Origin: Amaranthus tricolor
Taxonomy: Eukaryota > Streptophyta > Magnoliopsida > Caryophyllales > Amaranthaceae
NCBI RefSeq assembly: GCF_026212465.1
Contig: NC_080058.1
Location: 5,746,001-5,810,000 of the forward strand
Direction of reading: 5' to 3'
DNA length: 64,000 bases
A program made the position numbers and the translations under genes. Below the pieces are notes generated by a model. It had not been told where the DNA came from and made no database searches. It saw only the letters and a program-made list of their open reading frames with translations. Of the stretch, positions 23,801-38,800 are shown piece after piece (positions within the stretch are counted from its first letter, which is position 1; each line of letters opens with the position of its first letter).

Positions 23801-26800
23801 GTCTAGATAACTTGATTTTTTAATCATGTGCACTTATATATGTGAAGTTGTAGATCATATTTGATATCAAGGTCAATCGAAAATTATCACAAGAACAAAG
23901 TTTTGTACATCCAATAACTTGAAACCCCGCGTCGGCGAGAGTCACTTACACTATGTTGGGATAACATTTTTGGAAGGAAAGGAAAGCAAGGGAAAGGAAG
24001 GGGAGGGGGGGAAGGGAAAGGGAGATGGGTGTGTCTTCCTTCCAAATCTTTCCAATGTTGAAAGGATTTGTTTTACTTAAAATGTGAAGGAGTATTTCCC
24101 ATTAATTCCTGTCCCTTCATTCCCTCCCTTCTCCTATTGGTATTTAACTAAAGAAAATGCAATCCCTTCATTTCCCTCCCCTTCCTTCCCATCAAGTTCC
24201 TCTTATCCAAACATAGTGTTAGTGGCTTTGGAGTAATTAATGTTGTTGTGTGATATCTTACATAGATGGCAGTTATTATGCTCCTCACAATTCCCTCTAG
24301 ATTAATATTCATTTTTTTATCATATTTACTAAGTGATCAAAGTTTCTTCATCAAAACCTGAAAGGTCATGTCCCCACATTGCTCATCTACTACGCCCATT
24401 CCAAAACCAAGCACAAATGGTTAAAGTGAAGCAAGGAGTACAGGAACTAAATCAATCAACAAGGAAAACATGTAAAAGGAACCTGAGGCAACATAAAGAG
24501 ATTTACCTCCACCCAATCCATAATTAATACTTTTTGTGTTGTTTTGTCAATGTACATCTGAGGAACCACAACATCTGGAAGACCACCATACAAATTTCTG
24601 CATTTATTGAATGAGATGAGAATACCTACTAGAATCAAATAGATTTTACTTACTAGGTATGCATAAAACAAAAAGGAAAGACAAAAGGTATCTATGTACT
24701 GAAAATATTATTAGTTGGGTGAGGTCTGATTTTGTTAAGAAGGTTAATCTGTAGATAAACTTTGGCTCTCTTCTTTGTAATTAGTTGCTTTCAATTTGTA
24801 GGTTTTTGGTCTCTTTGGCTTAATTTTAGCCACTTTTGGGTCCTCTTGGTTGGGTATTGGCTGTGCTCTTCCACTTCCTTGCTTTTTGGTTGAGTTGTAA
24901 ATGTTGGTATTTTGAGCTCTTGGTAGTAAATTATTCACCAAAAATAATAGAGGTCCATACTAGTAGATCCTCGAAATGCAACCATGAAAACAAGACAATG
25001 AAACAGAAAAGTTCATTTTGCTGAATTGAGAAGCATTACCCAAAAAATTAGTTAGTGTTTATCAGTATCATATCAGCTATCAAGAATATTGCTTGATAGT
25101 CAACTTTCAAAGTTTGCGACAAGACATTTGAACACGGAAAGTAACTTACCTAAATTTCAATCCATTTTTAGCTTCTTTCCTGTAATCCATCTCCTGCATT
25201 AAATTTGATTTACCTGTATTCATTATAAAGCTCTAAGGCTACTATTATCAAAATCAAAAATAAGAAATTAAAAGTTAACAATATTTCTGACACAATAGCA
25301 ACGGCCAGTCAAACCATATCATCAAATGAACCTCCCTCAACTCCTTCAAACTTCCACCTCCTCCCTCCATTCACTCTCACCCCTTTCTCTGTAACCAAAT
25401 TAATGGTGTGATTGATGTATCTTTTCTTTTTCCTTGTTGGATTTGGACTTTGTTTTCTTCTCATCATAATTTTAGTCATGCTGGTGAAGTTTGTAAGTTA
25501 TGAGGTTTGTGAAAGTAACAAGAGTCCACGAATTCAGAAGAATATTGGGAGGCACGAAGGGAAAGGGGAATAATTAATGTGGTGTATCTTAAGAAACAGT
25601 ATTGATATTCGTCGGAATAAAGACAGGATATTGAAAAACAACATTCATAGTAGTCACAGCATAATGTTGGAGAAATGCAGCATTAGTAGTGGAAATGAAA
25701 GCTTTTCTGATGTAGGAGTTTTCTCTTTTCCAAATGTTCTTAACCAAAAAAATAAAAGGATCACTTCATTAAAAAATTTAGACATGGATGATCAAAAGCA
25801 TTAAAAAGTCATAATAATCAAAGGAGACAGCCTACCCGAAAAAGACTGGATGCCCATTCATCAACAACTCCCTGCAAATAATTACCCCACTTCTTTACAA
25901 TACAATTCTCATGAGATAACTTCAAAAAAAATTTCATGGGATATCAAATGAAATAGACAGAAATAAATTAAACTAGGTTCCAAACCACAAACAAAATTTG
26001 CGAGCTCTTTATCCAAATAAACTTTTTTAAAAAATTCAAAAAATAAAAGAACGAGTGACGAATTGTTAACAAAGAATTTTCTTATGCACATGTTTACATA
26101 AGAAATGGAAAAGAGATGCAATAATGAGCCCCCATACTCAAATTTGAGAGCATTGGCTGAAAGCCTGCAAGTGCATCACCCAGAAATAGTATCAAGAACC
26201 ATTGGTCTATTGTACTTTTTTTATTACGGGATAGGCTGAGGAAATGGGGAGGGCTAGGTGTAAATCGAACCCGACCTTTTCAAGAAAGTGGTACTTACTC
26301 TTCAACTAAGACAAGACCCGATTCTCGGTCTACTGTACTTAAATAAACTCACTCAACTTCAATGACAATCATTCATTTTATTACTTAACAGCAAGATCTA
26401 TATGTACATAGAAACTGTCCTCAACATAACAAAAAAGTGACGATTTTTGATAAGCGAACCTGTTTTCTATATATTTTTTTTCTTCTATTGTACGGTATCA
26501 TTGCACATAGGGTATATCCTTCACTAGGATTGACTAGGATACCACAGAATGTTTGCGTGGAAAGTTGATAAGGAAAAAAAAATAGAAAGTAGACTAACAA
26601 GATCGTCCGATGATGCTTTGTTAACTTCTGGTACATATAATAAACATTTTTAGGGTTTAAGAGATGAAAAATTTTATGTCCATCACTCCATTGTCTTACC
26701 TATGTTATCAAGGAACCTGGGTGATTGAGGAGCTAAAATTTTGAAAGAAGAGTTAATGAAAAGTACAGAAGCAAGGTCTTGACTTGAAAGTGCATTTACA

Positions 26801-29800
26801 TTCTAAAAGACCTTTAAGCCTATAAAAGGAGAGGAGGATAGCAGATTCCACCCAATTATGAACAGGACTACAGCTCATAGGTAAACTAAAGTGCTATGAA
26901 GACTAAAATTATGTCAAAATTAATTAGAAAGGGGGAGGGAAACAACAGGGTAAAGGCTTGCTTGACCTCTCAAAATTCAAAATAAGAACAAGGAACATTC
27001 ATCACTGATAAGGTGGTAAAGTCCACATGTCCAAGAGAGCAGAGAGAATCAGATTATTTTTCAATGTGAATTACATTTGCAGTAGTAATGGTCACACAGT
27101 GAAATAATACATTTTGAGTATTAGAGAAAAGGATACTGCTTGATGTGGTTCATAGAGAACCACACAGACTCTAATAAATCCCTCTATCAATCATTGTGCA
27201 TGTGTAAGTCTATGACTGTAGAAAACAGCAATCAGCAGCATTACCTGAAGATCCGTATTAAACTTTCCTGCTCTCCGAATTATGCCTGCAACAAAGCGCA
27301 AGATGAAAATGTCCAACGCAATAGCAGCTTTAACGCCTGGTCTCTGGACTTTGACAGCAACCACTTGTCTAGTTTCCCAAAGTCTAGCTTGATAAACCTA
27401 ATAGAATGATTTTTCATTTAGGTACGAAAAAAAAATAAATAAATCAGGAAAAATTGAACTTTATCAGTTTCTGTGACTTTATCTAGGAACTTGATTCCTG
27501 AGTATCTTAATTAAAAAACCAAGAATGAAAGCCCATGATGAACTTTATCGGTCTCTATCAAGAAACTTGGCATCATCTCTCAAACAATACCCAAGAAAAT
27601 GGCCAAAAACTTGATATTTTGCTCCTTGTTTCACCTAATCCAAAACCTGAATTATCTAGTCTCGAACTCAACCAAAATAGTATATCAGCAGTCCACTGTA
27701 ACACCCATCAAAACGAATTATTCAATATCACAGAACAAAAGAAGTATCCATATCAACCCAATTAGCTACTTCTGAAGCACAACACAAAAATATTCAAACT
27801 TGCTATGTATGGTAAATATCCACTGCGATTTTACAAATTAAATTGTTCTCGGACCTAGGAGTCTAGGACTGAGCCCAACCCATCCACTTTGGTGAATTAA
27901 GATTGTACACGAAATCAGGGATAATACTGGTTCATGACTGGAAAATTAGTAGCAGAAGTATTCTAGAAGTAATTTGTTATAGAGCTGAGCTTAGAGAGTA
28001 ACCAATGCGGAACGCAGGTACTCATAATACATGGCATGAGAGAGTTCATAAATTACTTTTTGTAAGACTTGCAACTTGCAAGTATGTTTTCCTTTGTAAT
28101 TGGGGGAATTTTCGCTGCTAGGCCACTAAATCATTCCTAAGTTTGCAAAAAACAATTTGAGAAGTTATGAAATATTCTTTGATGGTGCTAATTTTTAAGC
28201 TTCCATCCTTCATCAATATTAAGAAAATTTGAGGAGAAACCAAAGGGATAACAAACAAATAACTAAGAATGATCTTTCTCGTTCCTAAAGATTCTTCTCA
28301 AATTAAACCCACCCACCACTTACTGCAGTGAAATTGAAGTAGTGATTTGGAATGTTCATTCTCTTTCCTAAATTACAATGACAAAATTTGGAGGGGGTGA
28401 AGTAGGATGCCCTGCATCATACAAAAGAGCTGGAATTTCCCTTTGAACACTCGGGCTCAAAACTTTTGTTGAACACTCTAAAGTCTAAAGAGAAACAGAG
28501 CTTTCAAGAAAAGGTCAAAACCATTTCTTCACTTTTGCTGTTAACCTAATTATTGTTATTTAAAGATTAGTAATTGATAGGACAGAATAAAGCATAATCT
28601 TGGTCACCATCAATGTCTCACGTTATATAGTTGTGCCTCATAAAGATAGTTCCATATGTTAGGATTAAAGCTTTGGCATTGTTTTTATAATGTTTTACTT
28701 AATGAATGCTATACTCCAAAAACCCCTTCTTCATTCTAGAAGATGAGAGTCTTCATCTTTTTCTCTAACTAACAAAAACAGAACCATATAAGAATTTCCC
28801 CCACTTCCAGACCACTCAAAGACATTTTTTGCCTCCCATACTCCATAAACAAATCTAGAGAAAACAAATCCGCATTTATTGTATTGGTCAACTCAAAAAG
28901 GTTTGCAAATCCACTAAACACCCATACAATAACCATATCACCCTGATAATGCATCAAGGTGACCCTTATTTCAATTGCAACAAAAACCACATTATTGCAC
29001 TGGTTACAGTGCTGCGTAGAGGATCCTTAACCTCGCCAAGCCCTTAAAATAGCAAAAAGTATCAAGTATAACTCCATATTGATCCTGATGTCATGTCGTT
29101 CTGCAGACTGCAGAGGGCCTTCGACCCTGTATGAAGTTTTTTCAACACTTTTCTCCTTCATGAAATAAGTGAGTCCTTAAACTTTGAATGTTCACTCTGT
29201 CCAAACTATAGAATTTAGCTTTGATGAGAGGGAGAAAACTTGGGAAGATAAAGGGAGCAAGTATCACGCTCAATCCCTCAAGACATATACAGATTTTTTG
29301 ATATGAAAATATTGAAGGAAAATTCTACATGATCACCTTTAACTTTGTAAAATTCCACGTATGGGAAAAAGAAATTCAATGTCCACTGGATGTCCCTTAC
29401 ATCATCTCAATTTTACTATCACGTGCATTTCTCGTTAATATGAAGTTGCAAATGATGTTTACAATCTAGGGTGATCGGAAACAACCTCTTTACTACAAGG
29501 GTAAGGTTGTGTACCTGGACTACGGCCTTACGCACAAACAGTTTAGTGGCCATTGGGTGATGGAACATTGGAACATTGTTTGACTTTTATTTTATTTTTA
29601 AACCCCATCCCAACCCCCAACATATGACAACAGCAACAAGCCAAAAACAAACCAAAACCCTTGAAAACCACTCCCAACTCCAACAACCACCACTCATCTT
29701 CAAAAAGTACCACACAACTCTTTAAACTATTACCACCAGCAGAGTGTATCATTGCAGAATCTGCATTTATAGATAACTATATCAATTCAAAGCATTTCAT

Positions 29801-32800
29801 ATGGCTCTTGTTTCAAGAATTAAGGTTTTTTTACTCGTGAGTTGTCATTTAGAATTTACTAATACAAATATTGAGGTAGCAAAGCACGGGAAATGTGGTA
29901 CAGAAACTAGAGATGTCAGTGTAGATAAACAGAGAGAAGTAATTATGTAAAACAATGATCAATCAACCCAATGAGCATTACCACCTGGGCGTCCAAAAAA
30001 CTATTTCCTACTTCGATCAACTGCTTCAAAAAGACGATGAAGCCGTTTTCAAGACTAAAGTCCTACTGCAGTTCAAGACAAGACTTCATGTAGTGTCACT
30101 AGGACATGTGTTCAGAAGATGGCCCAAGGTACACTGTAAACCCCTATATAAACTATATGAATATCAAATTATCAACTATCTTGATCCTTAAGGAGCACAA
30201 AATATAAGGATTCACACAAAATGCAAATAAGGAACTAATGATGCAAATACCTGACCAAGTGAAGCAGCAGCAACTGGCTCAGGTGAAATTTCCGAAAACA
30301 TATCATTAATTGCCATCCCAAGTTCCTGCTCTATTGTATTGAAAGCCATGTCATTTGAGAATGGAGTTATTCGGTCTTGCAACAGGGAGAGTTCTTCCAA
30401 ATACAATGGTGGAATCAGGTCCTAAGAGCAGATTTAATCCACAAAACAGTCAAAATGATAGTCGTGACTCATGACCCAGTTAAACAATGTCAAGGGATCC
30501 TTTTATATTCCAGTTTTTAAACTATAACAGAATTGAAAAGAATTACAAGACAGACTATAACTCATAATCCAGACGTAAAATCAGCCACTAAGAATAAATA
30601 GAAGAAAGTATAAACTTAAGCAATTGCTTCTACTTACCTTTGTCAAGAGCACAGTAAGTAGAACTTATGTCTTGTATTCTAAGCATGTTTGTCCCAGAAA
30701 AACTATACTAAATTAATCTAAGAGATTCCTCACAAAGTTCAAAATCTTAGATGTGGTCGTTGTTGCAGTAACGGTCGCAAAACGCTTTTGCGATAAGAAT
30801 GGTTTTGCAGTAATCACCACTGTAACCTCAAAAACCTTTACAGTATGGCTGATATTTTTGCATTTATCTCCTCATAGGCAGACATCCACATGTAAGAGTG
30901 CGCAAAGTTTTTTGACAACAAACCGCAATGAAACAAACGGCAATTTAGCAGCTTGGTCTAGTAAACTATTGTTTGGTCCGATTTGCTATCAAAATAGTGC
31001 AGTCTGGTTTTTCAAAATTTTGCATTTTGGTTAGTGATTTGATCTGACTTTTGAAACTTTTAGGTTGCACCAAACTGTAAACAGTGATTTTATAATAATT
31101 TGGTTTTGATCCGCATTATAAATGTTTGTAGCCTCATCCTCCCAATCATAATTATATTATAACTTATGCCAAAGTATCTAAGACAAGCTTTTAATCCAAG
31201 ACCTTTTTTATTGTAATTTTGAATTAAGGTATTATCTCTTTTAATGTTTACATATATCTAAAGTCTAAAATCATTAATAGAAATTGCAAACCGGAATAAA
31301 TGAAACTGTATATAAAGTGCTTGGTCTGATCAGTTTGAGGTGTTAAACGTTTTAATTCGATTTGGGAAAAAATTTAAATTTGATTCGGGTATAAAACTTA
31401 ACCAAACTCGCACTGTGTTCACCCTTATTAACAGGCCTAAGAAACTAATAATTAATACTACTGTTAGTGTGGTTGATAGGAAATAATATGCATGGTTTGG
31501 TGATCTCATCAATTTTTATACAAGCACAATAAAAGTGTTCCTGTAATGTTGGTTTCAACTAGAACAGTGTTGATGGCAAAAGGAGCATATAATTCACATT
31601 AATGTCTATAAGATCAGCATGGGAACCACCACACATAGTGAAAAAAATAAGGTCACATCATATCATATTGGCTGAATCGAAAAGATTTTCAAATATAACG
31701 AACCGATGCTACCCGCATCATTAAGATGTAAAAAAATACCAAGCTTTAGGACAGTGACACTTCATGGTCTTTTGCTGATATTTTGGTGATGACAACTGCA
31801 TCACTCTGTCATATCATCATTGTGACCACAACCATAATCTTGACTGAAGTCACATGTTTACACTATGCCACTACGGTTTCATGATTCTAATCATAGTTAA
31901 GATGATAAAATAGTAATGGTCATTATTGACCCGGCAACACCTCTAAAAGGAATCAATTTCATAAAGAGAAAAGGGGGAGGATTTCACTCATCCTTACACA
32001 ATTGATGACGGAGAAATTCATCAAAAATGCAATGAACATAAAATAAACATAAATCAATTTCGATGATTAATGATCCATTGAAATTAAGGCATCCAATTAA
32101 CATAATGATAGTGTCCAAGTGTTAATTCTAAGAGGATGAGAGCCACTACATCAACACATAAAACATCTCCATGGATCCCTCACATGGATTGTCCCTTCAA
32201 CTCAGGTGTGTGACCTATCCAATCTATTATGATTATTGAAACTAAAGTATTTCATGTTCCTTTTTATAACTTCCAACAAAGTTAACATTGGTTTCCCTTG
32301 ATTTCTTATAATAATTTGTTACGCGTCTAATATATTCAACTCTGACAATCTTAACTACAACCCTACCACATATCTTGTCATTATTGATTCTATCTCCTGT
32401 CAACTATCCACATCCATCTCAATATACACAACTCTCACCTAACATATTCATCTTCCCAACACATAACTTGACAATTTTACTTCTTTGCCATTTTACACTC
32501 CAAATATTCTATTAAACTCAGTCCCAGTTAATTTAGAACTCTAGTAATAAATTTTATTACTTTTCTTATCTCCTACCCTAAACTCATCAATTAAATTAAC
32601 TAATCAATAAACAACATACACTATGGCACCTCATAAAATGTAAGCCTTGACAGCTTGTGACTTAATCCTTAACAATGCAAAGAGGATATGACTTAATGCA
32701 AATCCTTAATGTAACCCTACCATAATAGAGAAATATGTTGACAACCCTATACATGTTCCAGTAGTTGTTCTCACATTACACCCTTTTTGTTAATAATGTC

Positions 32801-35800
32801 CAACAAAGTAAAATCCAACTACCATGTCTCAAAACTCATTGACACCAATATAAATCATGATCAAATTCTTTTTTCTTACACGCTAAAGCTCCATTCCTAA
32901 GTTGGCACAACATAATTTTTTATGTAGGATTCTTCCATTGGGCCTCTAGCTGCAAAGGAAGGCAAGAAAAAGGAAAGGCTGAAGAATGAAACATAACATG
33001 TAATAAAGAATGCAATGCAAAATTCTATTACTTTACACGTACTCAAAGTCACAAACTCATTTCCTGGACAAAGACTTAAAAGAAACACAATTTTGAAGGA
33101 ATAACTTACAGATCTAGAAGATATAGCTTGTGCGATTTTGACATACGCCTACAAAACGACAAAATGCTCAAATTAAAATGAGTTATTCAGCAAAAAGAAA
33201 TAAATTAAATAAGAGGTAATGAGCCAGCATAAAAAGATATAAGCGGTAGGTATTGGAAGTTCCTTTCAATTCCTTTACATCTATTTAATGTCTTAACCCA
33301 TAAGAAACTATACTAGCTTGTAAATGTTATATTCATGTCCAAATAATCCCAAACAGCAGAGCAATTTTAGCGTAAAACATAATCAAAATATTTTCATGTA
33401 TCATACACAATACATCATGATTACGAAATTGAAGGAACAAAAAGAATACTCTTTAAGTGTTAACAACGGGGTGTTTAGTTTCTTTTCTCTAATAACTCCA
33501 ACTTAAGAATCTAAGGCTTATTTAATTGAAGTGAAACCTCCTAACCCTCAAATTAGGTGTTGTAAATCCAAAAGAATAACTCTGATTCCTTACAACTGAA
33601 ATTTGTGTGTTTAACTATCAAACACTCAAAAGAGAACCAAACAATGTTGCTTTAAATAATTCTTCTACATTATTAATCAGTCGTGACTTTTATACAGCCC
33701 CCAACCTATATTTATAACAACCTAAAATAATATTCTAGAGTAATAACAAACCTCTAACATTCAAAATTCTAACCTAACTAAAAGGTATGAACTATCCAGC
33801 TCATATGTCTTTAATAAGATGGATCCAAGGGTTGGGTATCATCACCCAGAGTCACGAATCTGTGTTTACAAAATCCATTTAACTCATAATGGTCATTATG
33901 AATTCTTGGCTATGCCATTCGGGCTAATTAGCGCTCATACTTCCTTCTTAAAGCATAGATGAATCATATCATCAAGACACTTCGAGGAAATTTGGGTTTT
34001 CTTTTCTAACATGTTGGTTTATGGCTTAAACTCAACAAATAATATTTTAAAGAAGCCTTTCAAGTCATGCAACAATACGCAATATTGGCAGAGAATAGTA
34101 ATATAAATTTGCCATTAATAAAGTAGAGTACAAATGGCATTTTATTTTGGAAAGGAAGTTATAAAACATCATCAAACGGTAATTGCAATTTTCAATTGAC
34201 CCATATTTGAAATATTCTACTGAACCAAAACTTGGAATGAGAAAGAACTAGGGAGTTATCTCGAGATGGAAGATCATTAAATGAAGTTTGTAAGGTTGTC
34301 TTGTATGACATCGTCAACAAACCATTAACCCAACTCCTTATAAAGGGAGATTTTAGATAGTCGGAAGATGCTACAAGAGTTTTTGAAGAATTAAAGTAAG
34401 CTCTTACTACTCGAGGGCGCGAGATTTTTCTAAAAATATTGTTAAAGAAATGAATATGAAATTACCAACAACAAAGAATATACAAGGAGTATACATTATT
34501 AGGGCCCTTATCTTTTATATTAATATACCACTAAGATCATTAATTCAAATGATTTTCAACATATATTCTCCTACTCCACTCATTTCAATATATTGTTATT
34601 TGTTCCTAGGAATCTCAACTATTCATTTCAAGCCTCACTCTAGCTACCAACGTCATCTTCGGCATACTTCTGCTTCCAAGCTCATCAAAGTCCAGCCTTT
34701 AACTCTTCAAAAAGGTGCATTTTTTCAACTTCTTTGGATGTGACCAAAACAACGTAATTGATTTTCTCTCATATATCTAGACTTTTTTGTGATTTCATTT
34801 GGAATTTTATCCTTTAGAATGTCTACTCATCCATTTTATCATATGCACCCCATTTATTTCCAGCTGGCTACAATGGTCTCTTCCAAAAACCCAACATGCT
34901 AAAATCTAACTCATATAGTAGATCGGTTGAGCAATAGAAGTTCTCTTTAATCTTAGTGGCACACTGTGTTCGCGTGATATTTGGTCGCAGCTTTTCATTT
35001 GAGACATGGTACTTAAAACACTCATTCGGAATGAGCTCCTTCAAATTTAACTGCATCACACTTTTGTTACGATCCTTCATGCCAAAACGACATCATATTT
35101 ACATTGTCTTGGTTGTGTTGATTTGTACCCTTTGATTCTAATATTTTCCACCAAATATCTAACTTGACATTCACCTAATCTCTAGTTTATCCATAAATAC
35201 GATGCCATAGTAAACAACATGCACGATGGACCTTCTTCGTAAATAGATCTTGTTACCTCATCCAAGACCGTTTTAAAAAGAACAAAACATTAATGTGAAC
35301 TAATCATGATTTGATCATCTTTTGTCGCTTCTAAATATATCCAAACATTGATTTGTGCTTCCTCATACATATCTTGAAGTATATTGACATACTTGTGTGG
35401 CATACATTTCTTTGTTTAAACCCACCAAACTCCAAAGTACTTATGTTGCTACTTATTAATAAATCTTTTCCAAATCAATCCAAATCAAGTATAAATCACT
35501 TTTCATTGCAACATTTGTTACCACATTAGATGATAGCTTCAATGGTGGATTGGCTTGGCATAAAACCAGATTGGTTTTCAATAATATTTTATATCTTTTT
35601 AGTTGTCTGATCACCCACTCCCATAACTTCATAGTATGGCACATAAGCCTAATTGTCCAATGCATATCCCCTTATTTTTGTAGATAGATTCCATTAGTGC
35701 TTATCATTCGATCTTTTAGCATCTTGTTTGTTTCCCTTATTTGCTAAAGAGGCTAGTTAACCTATTCTGGTTCTAAACATTCCAAGAACTCACTACTTTC

Positions 35801-38800
35801 TTTGCTTCATTTTCTTCAAAGTTTTTTCAAGCTTTACTTTGTTTTTGTTTTCAAAATTCACTATTCTCTTCTACTAGTTCCATTAAAATATCTCCTATAA
35901 CTTTCTTTGGAAAATTAAACATAATGACTCATATCACTTCTCATGAGGTTGTTTTCAACGGTTTATTTCCCATATTTAAATGATGAATCATTTATGTCGA
36001 AGTAGTCAAGTAGATGGTAGGATGCAGAAAAAAGAATAGAATACACTAAAATTTCACTTGAGGAATAAGGAATGATCAACAAAGAATGAAAGTTCAAGAT
36101 GCTTTAAACAAAAGTGATAGAACTTTTAGTGTGCAAGACTGGGTTTGGTTAAAATTATGGGGCAATAGTCTCTACTCCCTAGATTGTTTGGAGTTCGGAC
36201 TTGAACTAGTACCTTGAGCCTTGTTCAAAGATGGTTCAAAAAACGTCAATAGACAATTAATTCGAAAAAAAAAAAAAAAAAAAAAAAACACCCAAAAAGT
36301 GGAAAGTTGGAAGCCATAGCATTTGAAACTGAAATATTCACCAATAAAAATTATGCATGTTCATCATCTATAACAATACCAACAAGTAACCACTTGTCCT
36401 CATCAGTTCTCAAGACAATTCCTTTATATCACAAATCTATGGACTCCAAAGTAGATAAATACTATACACTATGCAGGCTTAACCAATCATTGGAAAAACG
36501 GTTCATGACATGACATAAGCAGCTCTAGAAGATAGTTGAGCATGGTAATTAGATGATAGAATCAATTTTGACCACAAAAAACATAGTTTCAAATCATTGT
36601 GTGTTTAAGTCCAATCCTCTAGGCTCTAAGGACATAGAACGTTACTTTACTAAACTTCAAAAATCTATCATCTGACATTTAGCTAGTTTCAGTCTGAATC
36701 ATAGTTTCAAATCATTGTGTTTTAGTCTAAGGACGTAGCATGTTACTACTCTACAAAACTTCAAAAATCTATCATTCAAAATTCAATGGGTTTGAACCAT
36801 AGTTTCAAACATTTGTGTTTTAGTCTAAGGACATAGCACATTACTCTACAAAACTTCAAAATTCTAACATCGGAAATTCATCTAGTCTAAACTGGAATCA
36901 ACAGCCAAGAAATCTTTTAGAACCAATTGAGTTACATTGATTAAAAAGTACTTTATCATTCTTCTGTTAAATCTTTATGGAAAAAGATTTGGCTTAATAA
37001 TAAAATAAGTTTTGAACTGTTGAGCATAATGTATAATCTGAAAACAATATGAAGAATTGTCATTCATTAAAGAATTCATTTCAGAAAAAAAACTAATAAT
37101 TAACAAAACAGTAGCAGATTAAGCATCCATTTATTCATTTCTTGTGTTGTGCGGCAGCAGAAGCAAAGATCGAAAACAATAATGGAAAGCAATAAAGATT
37201 CAAACAAACAATAAAGAAATCACACCGAGAAATTAACATGGTTCACTATCAATGTGATAGCTACATCCACCGGCACCGAGAATAAACTTTTCACTATAAA
37301 CTGGGAGATTACAAGATGAACGAGAAACCACAACAATGGCTCTCCAAGCTTTTTCTCTCTTAGTTTTCCTCACTTTGTATTTCATGCATCATACCCTAAT
37401 TCTAATTACAAGAGGGGTTTATATAGTATGCCACTTAATAAAAAGAAATTAGGTTAAAAATTACAAAGAAACCGGCCCAAAAACTAAGTAACCGTCAAAA
37501 GAACGTACGAAAACTGAAAACCCGCAAAAAACTGCACAAGTCGCGGCTCGCGTACTAGATCGCGACCCGCGACCTACCTGTTTTCCAAAACAATAACTTT
37601 TCCTTCAGAAACTCGCGACACACGACCAAACGTACGGCCCGCGACCTGGGCGTCTTCCAATCCAATAGCTACTCCGCACCCCGCGTAGTACTCTGCACCC
37701 CGCGCACTTCGACCGATCTCTTGATTCATCTTAAAACCCGATTTTAGACTCGGTTCGAGTCACAAAATCCCAACATCTTGTTAGATTACCTTTGACTTTT
37801 CCAGCAACCATTAACACTTAGCAGACAGTGGAGTTGCCAAATACAAATTTAATGCAGACAGAAAATGCAGTTGGACATGATAATCAAAAGCACAACATAA
37901 TGAGTGAACAAAAGCAATACTGCACCAAGTAATTTTATATAGTATGTCTAGCCATTACCGGACCAAGTTCCACCAGTATACTCCGAAGTTCAGCTGCTCG
38001 AATCTGCAAACAACATGAAGAAACATTTCTTAAGCTTTGTTACTAATAAATACCATATATCATATTTTATAAATTATATCTTGTTTATCCAAAGTTTGCT
38101 AAGAGTGTTAACACATTCTAACCGTTACTATAAGGGCAAGTAGCACAATGGAGCAATGCAATGTGAGTGTAACATCTTAGCAATGGACATTAGTAGAGAA
38201 AAACAAATTTATCACAAAACTGATTCCAATTAAGCAGCATGTCGTTTGCAATTAAGAGCAACATTGTCTATTCTTCATGGAGGCCAAAAAATTATGATTA
38301 TTTATATTTGACTATATTAAGGGTATATTAAGGGCATGTTTTGTTTGCCAATAACTGAGATTGGGAACAGAATCAGAAAGGAAATCCATTACATATTGTT
38401 TGTTTTCAAACATCAATAAACAATTCCATTACAAAAAGGAAACCAGTACATTTCCTTTGTTACCTCCCCTCCACCACCACTGGTAACAATAGATCTTTCT
38501 TTTCCCTATGTTATTCAGTGTGTAACCCTCCCCTTACTCTATGCATTCAAGTGTTACCATTTACAATCCTTAACTGCTTCCAAACAAATCATACCAACTC
38601 CTTATCATTACTGTTTCAATTTCTCAAGTTTTTCATTCAATTCTGTTTCCCTATTTATACCAAACAACCCCTAACAAGAATAACTAAATCATGTGCCCTT
38701 TATATACATGTCAAAGGTCAATTGGAGGGATGTTACAGACATCCGACCCCAAATCTTTCTAAATAGAAGCCACTTAATGTGGTGCAATATACTCTAATGT

